Positions 1-10,182 of a stretch of DNA of 29,945 bases are shown here, piece by piece. Source of the DNA: Acephala macrosclerotiorum. Lineage: Eukaryota; Ascomycota; Leotiomycetes; Helotiales; Mollisiaceae. The DNA lies in assembly GCA_014904845.1 (NCBI GenBank), contig MU119677.1:1-29945 (forward strand), read 5' to 3'. Position 1 is the first letter of the stretch; every line of letters begins with the position of its first letter. The notes beneath the pieces were generated by a model. It made no database searches and had not been told where the DNA came from. It worked only from the letters and a program-made list of their open reading frames with translations. Position numbers and translations under genes: made by a program.

Positions 1-390
1 ATAATTAATTTAATTAATTTAAATTATTTTATTTAATATATTATTAAATAATAAAATTATTAAAATTATTTTTAATTATTTTTATAATATATATAATTAT
101 ATATATTTATTATTATTTTTAAATATAAATTATTTATATAATTTTATTTATTTATTAATTAAATATTAATATATTATAATAATATAATTTTTAAATTAAT
201 AATTATATTATATATATAATTAAATTATATAAAAAATAATATATTATAAATAAAAATTTTATAATTATTTTAAATTATTAAATAATAAAAAATAATAAAA
301 ACGAATATAAACGAAATTCTTTTATTAAAAAAATTTAATTAAATTAAATATAAAAAAACGTAATAAAATTATTTAATATAATATTATCAG
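1..390. other. AT-rich island (RIP-type), truncated at window edge
   Basis: Almost pure A/T with no open reading frame. The few C or G bases sit mostly in CG dinucleotides, for example around 301 and 358. This is the look of an old repeat exhaustively mutated by RIP in ascomycetes; the original element cannot be recognised. The island changes to mixed-composition DNA near 391. Confidence 0.8.
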
Positions 391-1587
391 GAAAAATTGT
401 CACGTTCCAATCATCTGCCAATAGTGCCAGCGGCTTGCCAATGGCGCGCGCTACGCAGTAATTGCATGTCTAAATCTTTGGCGTCCAATTAGCAACCGAT
501 TAGCAAGTGGGTCCGGCCAATAAAAACACCAAAACTCTCGGCTCTCGGGCGGCTGCAAACGACTGCGCGCGGCATTTATGCAGCCACACTTAATCAATTG
601 AGCCGCTCAGCCTCTAAGTGCCTCAACCCAAGCTCTCAACACCGATTAAATGCTCGATTAATTGCAGCACCCTATATGCCAGCATTCCCTACGCGCGTAA
701 ACTTTGCTTGAATCGATCGATTTTACGATTAGATTTTAAATAGCGTTAATATTTTCAATTTTCATTCTTATCCATTACTTCGATATTTTCAATGATTAGT
801 CGGATAAGGCGCGGCCGCTAGTTTGCATGTAAGTCTTAGCGAAGAACACCAAAACTCTCGCAGCTTCCAACTTTATAGCTTAATATCTCAATGCGCGCTC
901 GATAGATTTGTTTGAAACTTTTATAATAGACTCAATTAATATTCTAAATTATAAGTTTCAAATATCTAAGCATTTAGCGTTGAGCTGGTGCTATTAGCAG
1001 TGCTCTGGCACTATTAGCACCGGGCTGGCGCTATTAGCACTAAGGCAAAAATGACCGGTGGCGCTGGCAGCTAATTAGCGAGCCAATAGCACTAGTAGCG
1101 CACGTGCTTTTCGGCAAAACGGCTGGCAAAAAATATTTCCCGATAATAATATTTAAAAAAAAAATTTAAAAACTATTTATTATTTTGGATATATAATTAC
1201 TTGGATTTAAAAAGCTTTTTTTTTCACGCTTGGAAAAGAATTATTAACTTTTAATAGAAGTTACCTCGCCCCCACTAAATTTGTACGGAGCTAGGCGGTA
1301 AGCGGCATCTTTCCATAAGCCACATCGAAAGCCACGAAGCTTGTGGCTTGCACTGCCACTTAACTTTAATTCGCTTAGCTTAAGTCATGTGAAAAGACTA
1401 TGCCCTTACGGCTTAGTGGATTCCGTGTTACGGCGCTCTTGCGAGAACCTCCCTCAGAAAACAAAACACTTGCCTACCAACAACAAACCATCCTTCCCCT
1501 TTAGCGTTTGTAATTACCGATTGGCGAAAGACTTTAGCAGCGATCTCAACTTAGAGACCTGTAAGCGGCACACACACCAGAACGGAA
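391..1587. other. Border region between AT island and first gene
   Basis: Mixed composition with no convincing coding frame. It holds short repeated words: a 16-bp exact direct repeat (525-540 and 845-860, aacaccaaaactctcg), a 20-bp tandem array (981-1040) and several GCGC-rich words. A second A/T-rich patch lies at about 1130-1215. It may be the less mutated flank of the island's repeat. From about 1260 it becomes the 5' flank of the gene starting at 1588. Confidence 0.5.
981..1040. repeat. 20-bp tandem repeat, three copies
   Basis: Three adjacent 20-bp units at 981-1000, 1001-1020 and 1021-1040. All share CTGG followed by CTATTAGCA with diverged flanks (tgctattagca, cactattagca, gcgctattagca). 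Related words continue to about 1100 (agctaattagcg, ccaatagcac). The function is unknown. Confidence 0.7.
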
Positions 1588-2448
1588 ATGGATTCGAAAA
1601 TTGCAGATACACTACCTCGACGAAGTGTCGATTCAGTCTCTTCGCCCGCCAAAGCGGTACTAGATCCCGATGAGATAGCCCATCTACTTGAATTTAAGGG
1701 ACACAATCCGCGAACTTACGATGCTACCAACTCGCGTAGCTCAACGCCCCTCGTTATCCCGGACGCGAAGCATTGGATCCAGCGAATCGAATATTTACAA
1801 AAGTCAAGCTACCTTAGCGCAACGTTCGCTCTTGAGGAATGGCGACAAAAGAATATCTTCGACGACCGATACTGGAAAATCGAGGCAGATCACTGGGAGT
1901 CATACTACCATGACAGCTTTCACGAGAAATGCCAGCGGGGTCAAAATTGGCAAAAGGATCTTCCTCAAAACCAACAAGCTCAACACAATTTTTCTTTCTT
2001 CCAATATGCGGGTCAGTTCGAATGGCTCTCAACGTACACCCAACTTATATCGAAAGCGTCGAATATACCACAAGACGAGATCCACAAATCAGTTTTTGGC
2101 ACAATATATTATTATCATCGAGCGAGATACTGGCAAAGTCTTTGCGAAAAGCGAGGCTATATACAGTTTCGAGAAAGTATACAAGCTATCGACTATTGGC
2201 GGATAGAGTTTGACTATTTGGAGCGCGAGATTGTGAGGTTGGAGAAGAAATCTCTTGAGATAGAGAGCAAATCTGCACAAAGAAAGAAGATTCTTGCGAA
2301 GAAGAATATCGATCGCAGCTCATCGACTGAAGCCAAGAAAAGTGGTCAACCCCGAGGTAGAGGCAAGAACGCCCCGAAGACACCTAGTATAGCTACTGGG
2401 ACCCGGAAGTCCCTAAGGCTTAGTGAGCGAGAGGCCGGATGTAAGTGA
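1588..2448 (+). CDS. Hypothetical protein with C-terminal AT-hook-like basic tail
   Basis: An open frame of 286 codons that I do not recognise as a named family. The first two thirds are rich in Trp and Tyr (for example HWIQRIEYL and YWRIEFDYLERE) and look alpha-helical. Residues about 205-245 are charged and could form a coiled coil (LEREIVRLEKKSLEIESK). The tail is basic, with QPRGRGKN resembling an AT-hook and KSLRLSERE after it, so DNA or chromatin contact is an inference. The last codons contain GTAAGT at 2441, a textbook splice donor; with an acceptor near 2530 the frame would continue for about 18 codons and the 3' end would differ. It lies between the RIP border region and the dead HET-kinase gene but has no internal stops, so it may be live. 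Confidence 0.6.
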   Translation: MDSKIADTLPRRSVDSVSSPAKAVLDPDEIAHLLEFKGHNPRTYDATNSRSSTPLVIPDAKHWIQRIEYLQKSSYLSATFALEEWRQKNIFDDRYWKIEADHWESYYHDSFHEKCQRGQNWQKDLPQNQQAQHNFSFFQYAGQFEWLSTYTQLISKASNIPQDEIHKSVFGTIYYYHRARYWQSLCEKRGYIQFRESIQAIDYWRIEFDYLEREIVRLEKKSLEIESKSAQRKKILAKKNIDRSSSTEAKKSGQPRGRGKNAPKTPSIATGTRKSLRLSEREAGCK

Positions 2449-3108
2449 CGAGTAGAAGCTTTCTTTCCCGGTTCAAATGGAATCTGCAGTGGCAATTGGC
2501 ACAGGACTTCTTTGAACTCGAAGGGACGGTGCATTTAAGTAAGTTAGTCCCAGGCCAAGACGAATCGGCGTTATACTAAAGCTCGATTGAAATGTAGGCC
2601 GCAATGATCCATTCAGCTCCCTTTCCTTTTTTCCACAAACACTAGCTGTTCAGTCGGGATTATAGAGACGCATGGAGAAAGCTATAGCCAGAGAAAGGGC
2701 CCGGTATATAGTGTGGAGCAGCAATAAGGACGAGGGGGAGACTGACGATAATAGGGACAGTGAGAGTAATAATGTGACGAAAGCAAAATAAGCAGCAATT
2801 GTATTTCATATTTTCTTGTCTCGTCATTGCTTGGGCTTTCGTTCGAGGACAGATCAATGCAAATCAGCCAAATGAATGCGGAGACTTTAATTTGCGAAAT
2901 GACTCGAAGCTCGAACGCCGCACTCAGGCTAAGTGCTTGAATTCTTGGCCTCGGGCAAGTTTGCCTGGTCAATTTTTCTATCAAGATACCAACTCCAAAC
3001 CAAGAAAAAAGCCGAATTTTACAGACAATGCTAACCGTCTATACTTTCCCCTTTTCCTCTGCTTTTCTCACTGTAGCCTCTGCTTTAGTCGGCCTTCCCA
3101 CCCTACGT
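2449..3108. other. Intergenic region between convergent genes
   Basis: This stretch separates the 3' end of the plus-strand gene (2448) from the 3' end of the minus-strand HET-kinase gene (3109). Frames of 65-147 codons exist on both strands, but their composition is not protein-like and no splice structure supports them. A 3' extension of the upstream gene to about 2580 is possible. Confidence 0.5.
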
Positions 3109-6100
3109 CTAGGTTCCTGGGCTCTCTACTCTCTTCATCTCTTTTTTCATCCCCACTTCATCTGACACAGTTCCTTCTTGTCCCACAGGATTGGGAGTAC
3201 TCGACCCCAATTTTGCCGCTGGAACGCCGCCAGCTTGTTTGAAGTCTGGTTTGATAACAGTGCTCGTGATCGGCACTGTAGCTTGAAGTTGATTTTGCTC
3301 TATGACTTGCAACAAGGTTGTAGCAGAGCTCTCTGGCATATTCAAGTATCTTATGAATTCTTCGCCATCATCAAAAGATATATGTGTACTTGTTCGAGTC
3401 GTACGATGGACGAACCTGTCTATCGCTTTTGTCACTTTTTTCTTGCCAGTGGCTTTGAATATATCTGTAGCATTAATCTCTCGACTCTGTGGGTCCAGGC
3501 GGACAATCTGCTCTCTTTGGCAGAGGGATGTTTCTTTCGGGGTTTCGAGCCTTTTAGAGCGTTTCGGTGAGGGTGCAATATCTCCCGGTGGATCCCTGAG
3601 AGGAGCAGCCTTTGAAACCTGGGGCTGGTATTGGGATCCTCCAGTCTCTAGTGGTTCCTCAGAAATTGCGCGTAGAGGTACTGGCCCGATAGTTGAGTGC
3701 TCTGAATTGCAGCGAAAGCGGCGGGAGGCATTTGGAACATCAAGCTCGGCTAAGTCTGCATTTGGAACGTCAAGCTCTGCTAAGTCCGCACCACGTTTAT
3801 GCGGGCCCGGCGGCTCTGAACGTGTCCCCAATTCACTATTACGTAGTCAGTAAAATCAATGCAACCTGCAGCAGCACGTACTCGGGCAGAGGGAGGTTGT
3901 CGAGGTGATATCGGCTTTGGCTTGCTGAGTAACGCTTCACGGGATCTACCTCGAGCATATGAAGCAAAATGTCCGCCATTCGACAGTCTCGTTCTTTTTC
4001 TTCCTTGAGCTTTTGATGCAGAAGGCTATGCCACCTTGTCATTCCCGGTGCTGTCCATTTCAGCGTCCCAAGCATATCTCTTTGAAATGTATCAACTTTC
4101 TCCGTGTCCGCTAACCAAGAATCTCGAGGAGTGTTTGACAGTTCGCGTACGCAATAGGGGAATCAATGGAACCAATACTGGGCTATAGTCACACCGAGGG
4201 ACCATATGTCCACAACTTTAGAGTGAGGCTCCGTTATTTCTGGTGCTTGGTAGAGTAATGTTCCACAGGACGTAGTCAATATTGATTCGTCTTCGCTCGA
4301 TTCACCGAAGTCAGCTACTTTACAGTGAAAATCACGGCCTCGAGAGACGATGAGTATATTCGCTGGCTTGATGTCTCGGTGCGTGATGCTTTGGTCGTGG
4401 AAGTAAGATAGGGCTTGGCTCGTTTGCTGGGCCATTAGCAAAGTCTCGCGGCGGGAAACATTTTGAAGATTAGTCAGACTACCTCCACCAACGAATTCTA
4501 TCACTAGTGAAAGACTCTGATTTTCGACGACTTCGATGTATCGCGTAATATGGACCTTGTAAAAGTTAGCGGTGCTATGAGAAAAAAGAATAAGCATCTC
4601 ATATGCTTAATACGATCAAATATCTTAATTTCTGATGAGATTCTCAATGCCGTTCTTCGATTATAGAATTCTTTAAGCGCAATCTCGCGCCCTGAGAATT
4701 TGTTTATTGCATTATAGACTGTACTTGTGCTGCCTTCGCCAATTTTCCAACGACAATAGTACTTGTTCGTAGGAGTACTGGTCGATGTTGCTAAAAGTCC
4801 TTCTACTGCTGGAGTGTACTTGCCCCGCTGCTCGACAGCTAATGAAGCCATATTAGGAACAGCTTCTTTCACAATCTTGCGGTAAACCTCGAGGTTGTCC
4901 CCGTAAAGCGACTGTAGCTGGCCACGATCCGGAATCTCCAAACCGAAGGTAAGTAGCCCGACATCAATACTGCAGTCCACCTGGCACAGAGCTCGTTTGT
5001 CCCCTTGGTTGATGATGTTTCTTTTGCCAGCTTTGATCGTAAGTCCATTGGAAGATAAGTTTCTTATCATCAAGACTATACTTTCCCAATTATAGTAGAT
5101 CTCAAAATGGGTTCCACTGACACTTCGCTCTTTATCGGTGTCTAGAAAGTAGTCGCATTATTCGGGATCGCTCCCAAATATCCAACCTCGTGTCGGATAG
5201 CGTGGGATCTTATCGGTCTGCACAGTGATCTTGACTTTTGATGGTGTTAAATGAGGGGTAGTATCGCGGTCGTAGCGCTTTGAAGCTTCGATTTCTTCTC
5301 GTGTAATAAAAAGTTAGTTTTGGGGGATATCAAGGCTCTCAGAAGCTTCTGCGCATCGTGGTTAAAGCGAGAAAACAGTTTTTGAAAGGTCTCTGAATTG
5401 CATTGTGAGGCCTGTAGTAGTACTGGCGTTAAACCTGTTGAGAAGTTAGCGGTGCTAGATATAGAGATTTGTTCGACGTACCAGTTTTTTTTCGGTAAAA
5501 TTTGTAACCGCTTTTCGATCTCGACATTGAGCCGCATGAACGCCTCATCCTTCCCTTCGCCATACATAGGAGTCATATTAAGACAGAGAATGCCTATAAG
5601 AGAATATGCCATGTTTTTCTCGCGCGTGGTTTTTCGTCCGTTTGCCTATGAAATCCGTGCAGCAACGGAGAAGAAAGGCAAAGGTGCTCCTTGGAGAGTA
5701 GCGGTAGAGATCCCCGTTATCTCGCAGATTAATTGAACGAAAGAATTCTTGTCGTCCAGTTGTTTGCCTTCTCTCGAGAAAAACTTAACCGATTCTGGAG
5801 CAAGAAGCTCTTGAAGGGTCCAGCCGCGACCAAACCACCTGCTCTGCCGAAAAGCTGATTTCTGATCGATGTCGTGCGCTGAAACGTCTATCAAGTACAT
5901 ATAGCAGTGTCTCGCGTTAGAGTACCAGCGAAACATGGAGACGATAGCCTCCGAGAGTTCGGCAGAATTCTCTTTGTTGATACAGCAATTGTCTACTTAA
6001 AAGTATTTGAGACTATCTTTAACAGCTTGTTTTAAACAAAACAGAATCTTTTTATAGCCAGCCTTATTCTTATAGCTAGGCTCGCTCTCACTCGCACTAT

Positions 6101-6239
6101 TCTCTATATCTTGAAAAGTGATTTCTTTATTATCCTTTCCTTAAGTATATGAAAGTATCGCGTAAAAAAAAATATCAAAATCGAGCAAATTCTTAGTAAA
6201 GCTAAAGTTGCTATTGTCGTCGATCTGCAAAAGACGCAT
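3109..6239 (-). pseudogene. RIP-inactivated HET-FHA-Ser/Thr kinase-KilA-N-like composite gene
   Basis: Start ATG at 6239 opens MRLLQ, a common HET-protein start. Exons: 6239-5482, 5434-4603, 4555-3882, 3835-3109; phases agree throughout (about 996 codons). HET domain residues 26-240 (YAILSYT, VDNCCI, GRGWTLQELLAP, YGEG); FHA about 318-415 (GSDP, SGTHF, LSSNGL); kinase about 481-730 with GEGSTSTVY, ALKEF, HRDIKPAN, ADFG, APE and DIWSLG; KilA-N/APSES-like INATDIFKATGKK at 874-887 after a basic KRSKR. Stops lie at 6141 (Trp expected), 5997 (Trp), 5646 (Trp), 5362, 5314, 5158 (Gln expected) and 4163 (TGA); the intron-2 donor reads ATGAG. HET domains trigger fungal incompatibility cell death and FHA domains bind phosphothreonine; the fused role is inference. 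Alternative: two adjacent same-strand genes, HET ending at 5247 if intron 1 is retained. Confidence 0.85.
3731..3790 (-). repeat. 30-bp tandem duplication coding a 10-aa repeat
   Basis: Two adjacent 30-bp copies (3731-3760 and 3761-3790) differ at three positions. On the minus strand they code ADLAELDVPN twice, in the linker between the kinase and the KilA-N-like segment of the HET-FHA-kinase pseudogene. The acidic hydrophobic decapeptide might be a short interaction motif; this is inference. Confidence 0.8.
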
Positions 6240-7334
6240 GATTTGCGCGTGGGTATTAAGATCTTGAGTCTTTCAAAGAATAGATAATGTCATCAAAAAA
6301 AAAAAAAAAAACGCTACAATAAGTCCGCTTTCACGGCAGGGATCGACAAGTTTTGAGAGTTGAAAATAAATAAGAAGTTATAGCGACAGCATAAGCATGG
6401 CAGGTCGCAAAGGCTTAGTAGTGATGAATCCGAATTGCAAGAATAGTAGGGTAAAATTTGAGTATACATCTTGGTCTGGTGCTTGGGCGCATAGGCAGAA
6501 GGCCCAACAGTGCCAGACGTTGGATCTCCACAATAGGAAACAAATTTCTCGACTACCCTTTTATCATTTGAACATGACTACAGGGTCTGGACTGCGTTGG
6601 AGCTGAATCTAGCTGAGTCGTCGCCCGGTTGGGCGTAGTAAAAGAGAAGAGAAACTCGGGAGGCTAGGTTGAGCCGCATTTTAAGACATACAATGCTTGG
6701 GAGCAAAAAATGAGGCTGAATCGGGAGATTTCATTGGTTAAAAGCACATTGCCCGTGCAAAAGACGGCGCCTAAAACTCTCCATTTGACATGGATCTACA
6801 TCCTCTGCTCAGGCCAGGCGTTCGATGCGGCCCGCAGCCTCATCCCTGCGTCTCCTTCGAACACAAGCAGAAATCGGGCAAAGGGACTTGAAAAGAAAAT
6901 CCACTAGACTATAACTACGTAGCAGCTCCTAGGGATGATTGTCATCTTTGCTCACATGATATATATTTTGTAGCTGCACCCCATTTTCAACTCGTCCATA
7001 TGGGTGCTGCCGCCCGAGATCGCACTGGCAGGGCACGGGGTCTCGGGAATGTACCGTGCCCTACCGTATCTACGGGTCCCCTCGTCTCATCATGGGCTGT
7101 TTCAGCTTTGCTTCCTCCCGGCGGCAAAACGTGTAAGCACGGGTCAGCTCTGCCGCTGAGGTCCGTAGCGACTCTAGTCCGGAAATATGATGATGAAACT
7201 AAGCGCATAATGTTTCCACCACCACCAATTTTCGCCAACTGCCAGCGACGAAATATCAGACACACAACATCGTTTCCCGACTCTGCTTTACATCTTCGCA
7301 CCCATACTTCCGAGCTCACGATTGACATGGCTAG
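6240..7334. other. Intergenic region upstream of the HET-kinase gene
   Basis: The first part is the 5' flank of the minus-strand HET-kinase gene and includes a run of 17 A at 6295-6311 (poly-T on the gene's strand). Frames at 6397-6606 and 6710-6907 are short and unconvincing. From 7000 the DNA becomes GC-richer, with words such as ggcagggcacggggtctcg; a 5' exon of the 7335 reading may hide here, but I could not place it. Confidence 0.4.
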
Positions 7335-7620
7335 AAAGGTTCTACCATCAATCGAGACTGGCGGCAGCGTGCTCAGCGACGCACCTACGTAGAAGAGGGG
7401 ACGCCGGAGCCGGATGATTCAGAGGCCTGGCTAAGCTGGGGCCGAAAACACAACAAGGAGGACTGGTATCTAGCAGAAGTAGCTGACTGTAAAGCTATAC
7501 GGAACGCGCGACGTGAAAAGGAGGAACGCGAAAGGATTGAAAATGAGAAAGTGGAGACAATTCTCTCTCTTTCTGCGGCAATCTTCCCGCACCTTTTCAC
7601 GAGAATATGTTTCTGTTCGT
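7335..7620 (+). CDS. Possible internal exon of a charged hypothetical protein
   Basis: A reading opens right after an acceptor-like ATTGACATGGCTAG (branch TTGAC, AG at 7334) and runs without stop. It encodes a hydrophilic peptide containing RQRAQRRTYVEEGTPEP, WLSWGRKHNKEDWYLAEV and a helical run ARREKEERERIENEK. The composition is protein-like, unlike the other frames here. No ATG or upstream exon could be joined with confidence, and downstream the frame drifts into the low-complexity repeat at 7735. It could be a gene fragment; I do not recognise a family. Confidence 0.3.
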
Positions 7621-7734
7621 TCAATCAGCTATCTCTTGCCTTTTATCTGCGAATCAAATCGAATAAGGAGCAAACCTTTCATACATCTTTTCGCGAAAAT
7701 CTCTTCTCGCAATGCTCGCAAAGAAAAGGCTTCA

Positions 7735-7945
7735 CCAATGTCACTCTCCCCTCCATCAATGTCGCCCTCCTCCTCTACCAATGTCGCTCTTCCACCATCC
7801 TCGACCAATGTCGGCCTCCTCTTCTACTAATATTACTCTTCTCCACTATCCTCTACTATCCTCCACTATCCTCCACTATCCTCCACTATCCTCCACCAAT
7901 ATCGCCCTCCTTCTCCACCAATGTCACTCTCCTCCACCATCTACT
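7735..7945. repeat. Pyrimidine-rich tandem repeat (10-bp core)
   Basis: A strongly strand-biased C/T-rich tract. Its core is five adjacent 10-bp units ctccactatc (7841-7890; the second reads ctctactatc). On both sides are diverged longer units of the form accaatgtcgccctcctcct. It looks like a minisatellite that grew by slippage. Confidence 0.8.
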
Positions 7946-8589
7946 GCCAAGTGGATCCGTTTATGTCGCTTGAGATCATGGTTGCGGTCGAAGGATTGCG
8001 GGCATTAGTCGCATTTGAATGGCCGGTCGTTTTGTCGTGCTACATTCGAGTGACTATATGTAGACACGGGAGAGATATGATTCGAAGACGGGAGGAGATG
8101 GTTTCACAAGTGGGAATGAGAGTTGTTGTGGTGATAAGGGACTATAATAGTTCGGTACGGGGGGAAGTTGTCTATTGTGATGGTTTGGAGTGCGGATAAG
8201 GACTTGTTGATTTGATTGTGAGAAATGCTGTTGCGAGTCGTTTATTCGTTGCTGTTGTAAAACACCGGACGAACCCATCGTAAAAGAATTCGTGAGAGTG
8301 TATTAACCTGTCAACAGTGAACGATGAGACTGGCCTCAGAGAGAGCTAGATACTCTTCTTTTTGGAATGATAGGACATAATGGTAAAACGTTCTCGTGAA
8401 AAATGAGGATGTAAGCGCGTCATATAACGTCGAGAAAAAGTACGCGCATTTGCGCTCGATAAGCGCGAAGGACTTTGCCGTATGCAGCCGTTTGGCGAAC
8501 TTAGCTAATTCGCTTCCCAAACTTGAAATATGGGATTTTACACTCTTTTTCTTGGCTGGAAACGTTGTTACAAATGAATGATTTTTCAA
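7946..8589. other. Region between minisatellite and AT island
   Basis: Contains a minus-strand frame at 8278-8054 (74 codons, rich in Gln, Pro and Asn: QQQRINDSQQHF, RQLPPVPNYYSPLSPQQ) ending in TAG, and a minus-strand frame at 8589-8311 with no family resemblance. The first has a believable disordered-protein composition but no splice or context support. Both may be debris beside the RIP island. Confidence 0.3.
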
Positions 8590-9715
8590 ATTTTTATGTT
8601 ATAAACTAAGAATTAATCTTTTTATTAATAATATAATTTATTTTAAAATTTATTTAATTTTATATTTTTATATTTTTATATTTTATTATTTTTAATTTAT
8701 TTATTTTAAACTAATTTTTATTAAATTAAACTTTTATAAAATATTTAAATTTATAAATTTTAAATAATAATTATATATTTTTAATTATTTTTAAACGTAT
8801 AATAACGCGATTAATTATTTATAAAAAAAAACGATTAATATTTTAATAATATTTTTAAAATAATATTTTTAAAATAATTGATTTTTTTTTTAATTTTAAT
8901 AATAAAAAATAAAAAATTTTAAAATTTAATTAATTTAAAAACGTTTAAATTAAATAATAAATTAAATATTTTTTTTAAATAAATTTATTTTAATTATAAT
9001 TTATTATTTTTATTTTTTTAATTTAAATTCGAATATTATTTATTTAAAATTTTATAATTTTATTAATAAATAAAATTAAAAAAAATTAATATTAAATATA
9101 TTTATAAATAAATATTAAAATTATATTATAATAATAAATTTTATATAATATTAATTAAAATCGTAATTAAATTATATAATAAATTTTTATAAATTAAATA
9201 AAAATTTAAAAATATTAAAAAAAATATTATTTAAATTTTTTAATTTATAAAATAATTTAATTAAATTTTTTAAATTTTTTAAAATTTATAATTAATATAA
9301 AAAAAATTTATTAATATTATTAAATTTAAATTTTTTTTTATATTAATTAATATAAAAAATTTAAAATTATTATATTTATATATTTAAAAAAAAATTATTA
9401 TTAATAAATTAAATTTTAATATATTATTTATTTTTAATTTAAATAAATTAATATATAATTATATAAAAATTAATTTAATTATATAATAAAATACGATTAT
9501 AATTTAATTTTAATATAAAACGAATATCGAATAATTAAAACTTCGCTATTTATTTTAATCGCTTTTATATTATAATCGATTTTTAAATTATATTATTAAA
9601 AATCGATTTAATATTTATAAATTTAATTTAAAAACTAATATATATTTAAGAATATCGTTTTTATTTTATTATATATTATATTAAGTAATTACTTAATTAC
9701 TTATGTCTAGTAAGT
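8590..9715. other. Internal AT-rich island (RIP end state), about 1.1 kb
   Basis: More than a kilobase of nearly uninterrupted A/T with sharp edges on both sides and no coding potential. Remaining C/G bases are mostly CG pairs (for example acgtataataacgcg near 8805, acgtttaaa near 8941, cgaatatcga near 9521); C followed by A is almost absent. This matches RIP driven nearly to completion on CpA and other non-CpG cytosines, presumably of a transposon copy whose identity is erased. Confidence 0.88.
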
Positions 9716-10182
9716 TAAAGGTTGTATACAGGCGAATGCTTGTCCCAATATAGAAATCATGATTGCTACTTGTTCGGGTCACGTGAACCCCAGGTCCCGC
9801 CAAGGAAGCTGGTCTGTGCGCTTGCCACGTTCGAAAACCTTATCTCAAAAACATTGCCAAACAGGCACGCCATATCTCGGAACGCTGCAGTATCGACCTT
9901 AGAGTTCTCTAAAAGGACATGTATTCTGAAGATGTCTGCTTGCAGAGAAGGGTCTCTTGCAATTTCGCAACCAACAACAACCTTCCTCCACTTGGTCGAG
10001 CACGCCGCGCGCGACTGCCGCGATAGAACTATTTCTGCCGAAGAGAAACCCGTCACCAAACTCAACTTTACAAGCAGTTGCGCAGATGTGCAGAAGGAAT
10101 TTATAAGAAGCTACCAGGATAAGGTTGGCTCAAAGTCTTGTAACTCCGTTGGTAGCGCTCATAGCTAAGAACTTTCAAACAG
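9716..10182. other. Unassigned sequence right of the AT island
   Basis: Both strands have frames of about 100-148 codons here. The plus-strand one ends with a protein-like stretch (SCADVQKEFIRSYQDK, up to about 10125) that could be an upstream exon of the remnant at 10183. The join would need a weak GTTGGC donor, so it is not asserted. Nothing else was recognised. Confidence 0.3.

Noticed and set aside
2799..3242. 147-codon plus-strand frame
   Set aside because: Its 3' part overlaps the C-terminal exon of the HET-kinase gene, its composition is not protein-like and no splice structure supports it.
5247..5434. HET protein ending at 5247 as a separate gene
   Set aside because: Possible with intron retention, but the strong intron (GTACGT, CGCTAAC, CAG) and in-phase continuation into the FHA/kinase frame make the fusion reading more economical; kept as an alternative.
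6295..6311. A17 run as the poly(A) tail of a retroposed copy
   Set aside because: No target-site duplication or processed coding sequence was found next to it; it is more likely a homopolymer in the 5' flank.
7735..7945. Tandem array as a CRISPR-like repeat-spacer structure
   Set aside because: Units are directly adjacent without unique spacers, and the genome is eukaryotic.
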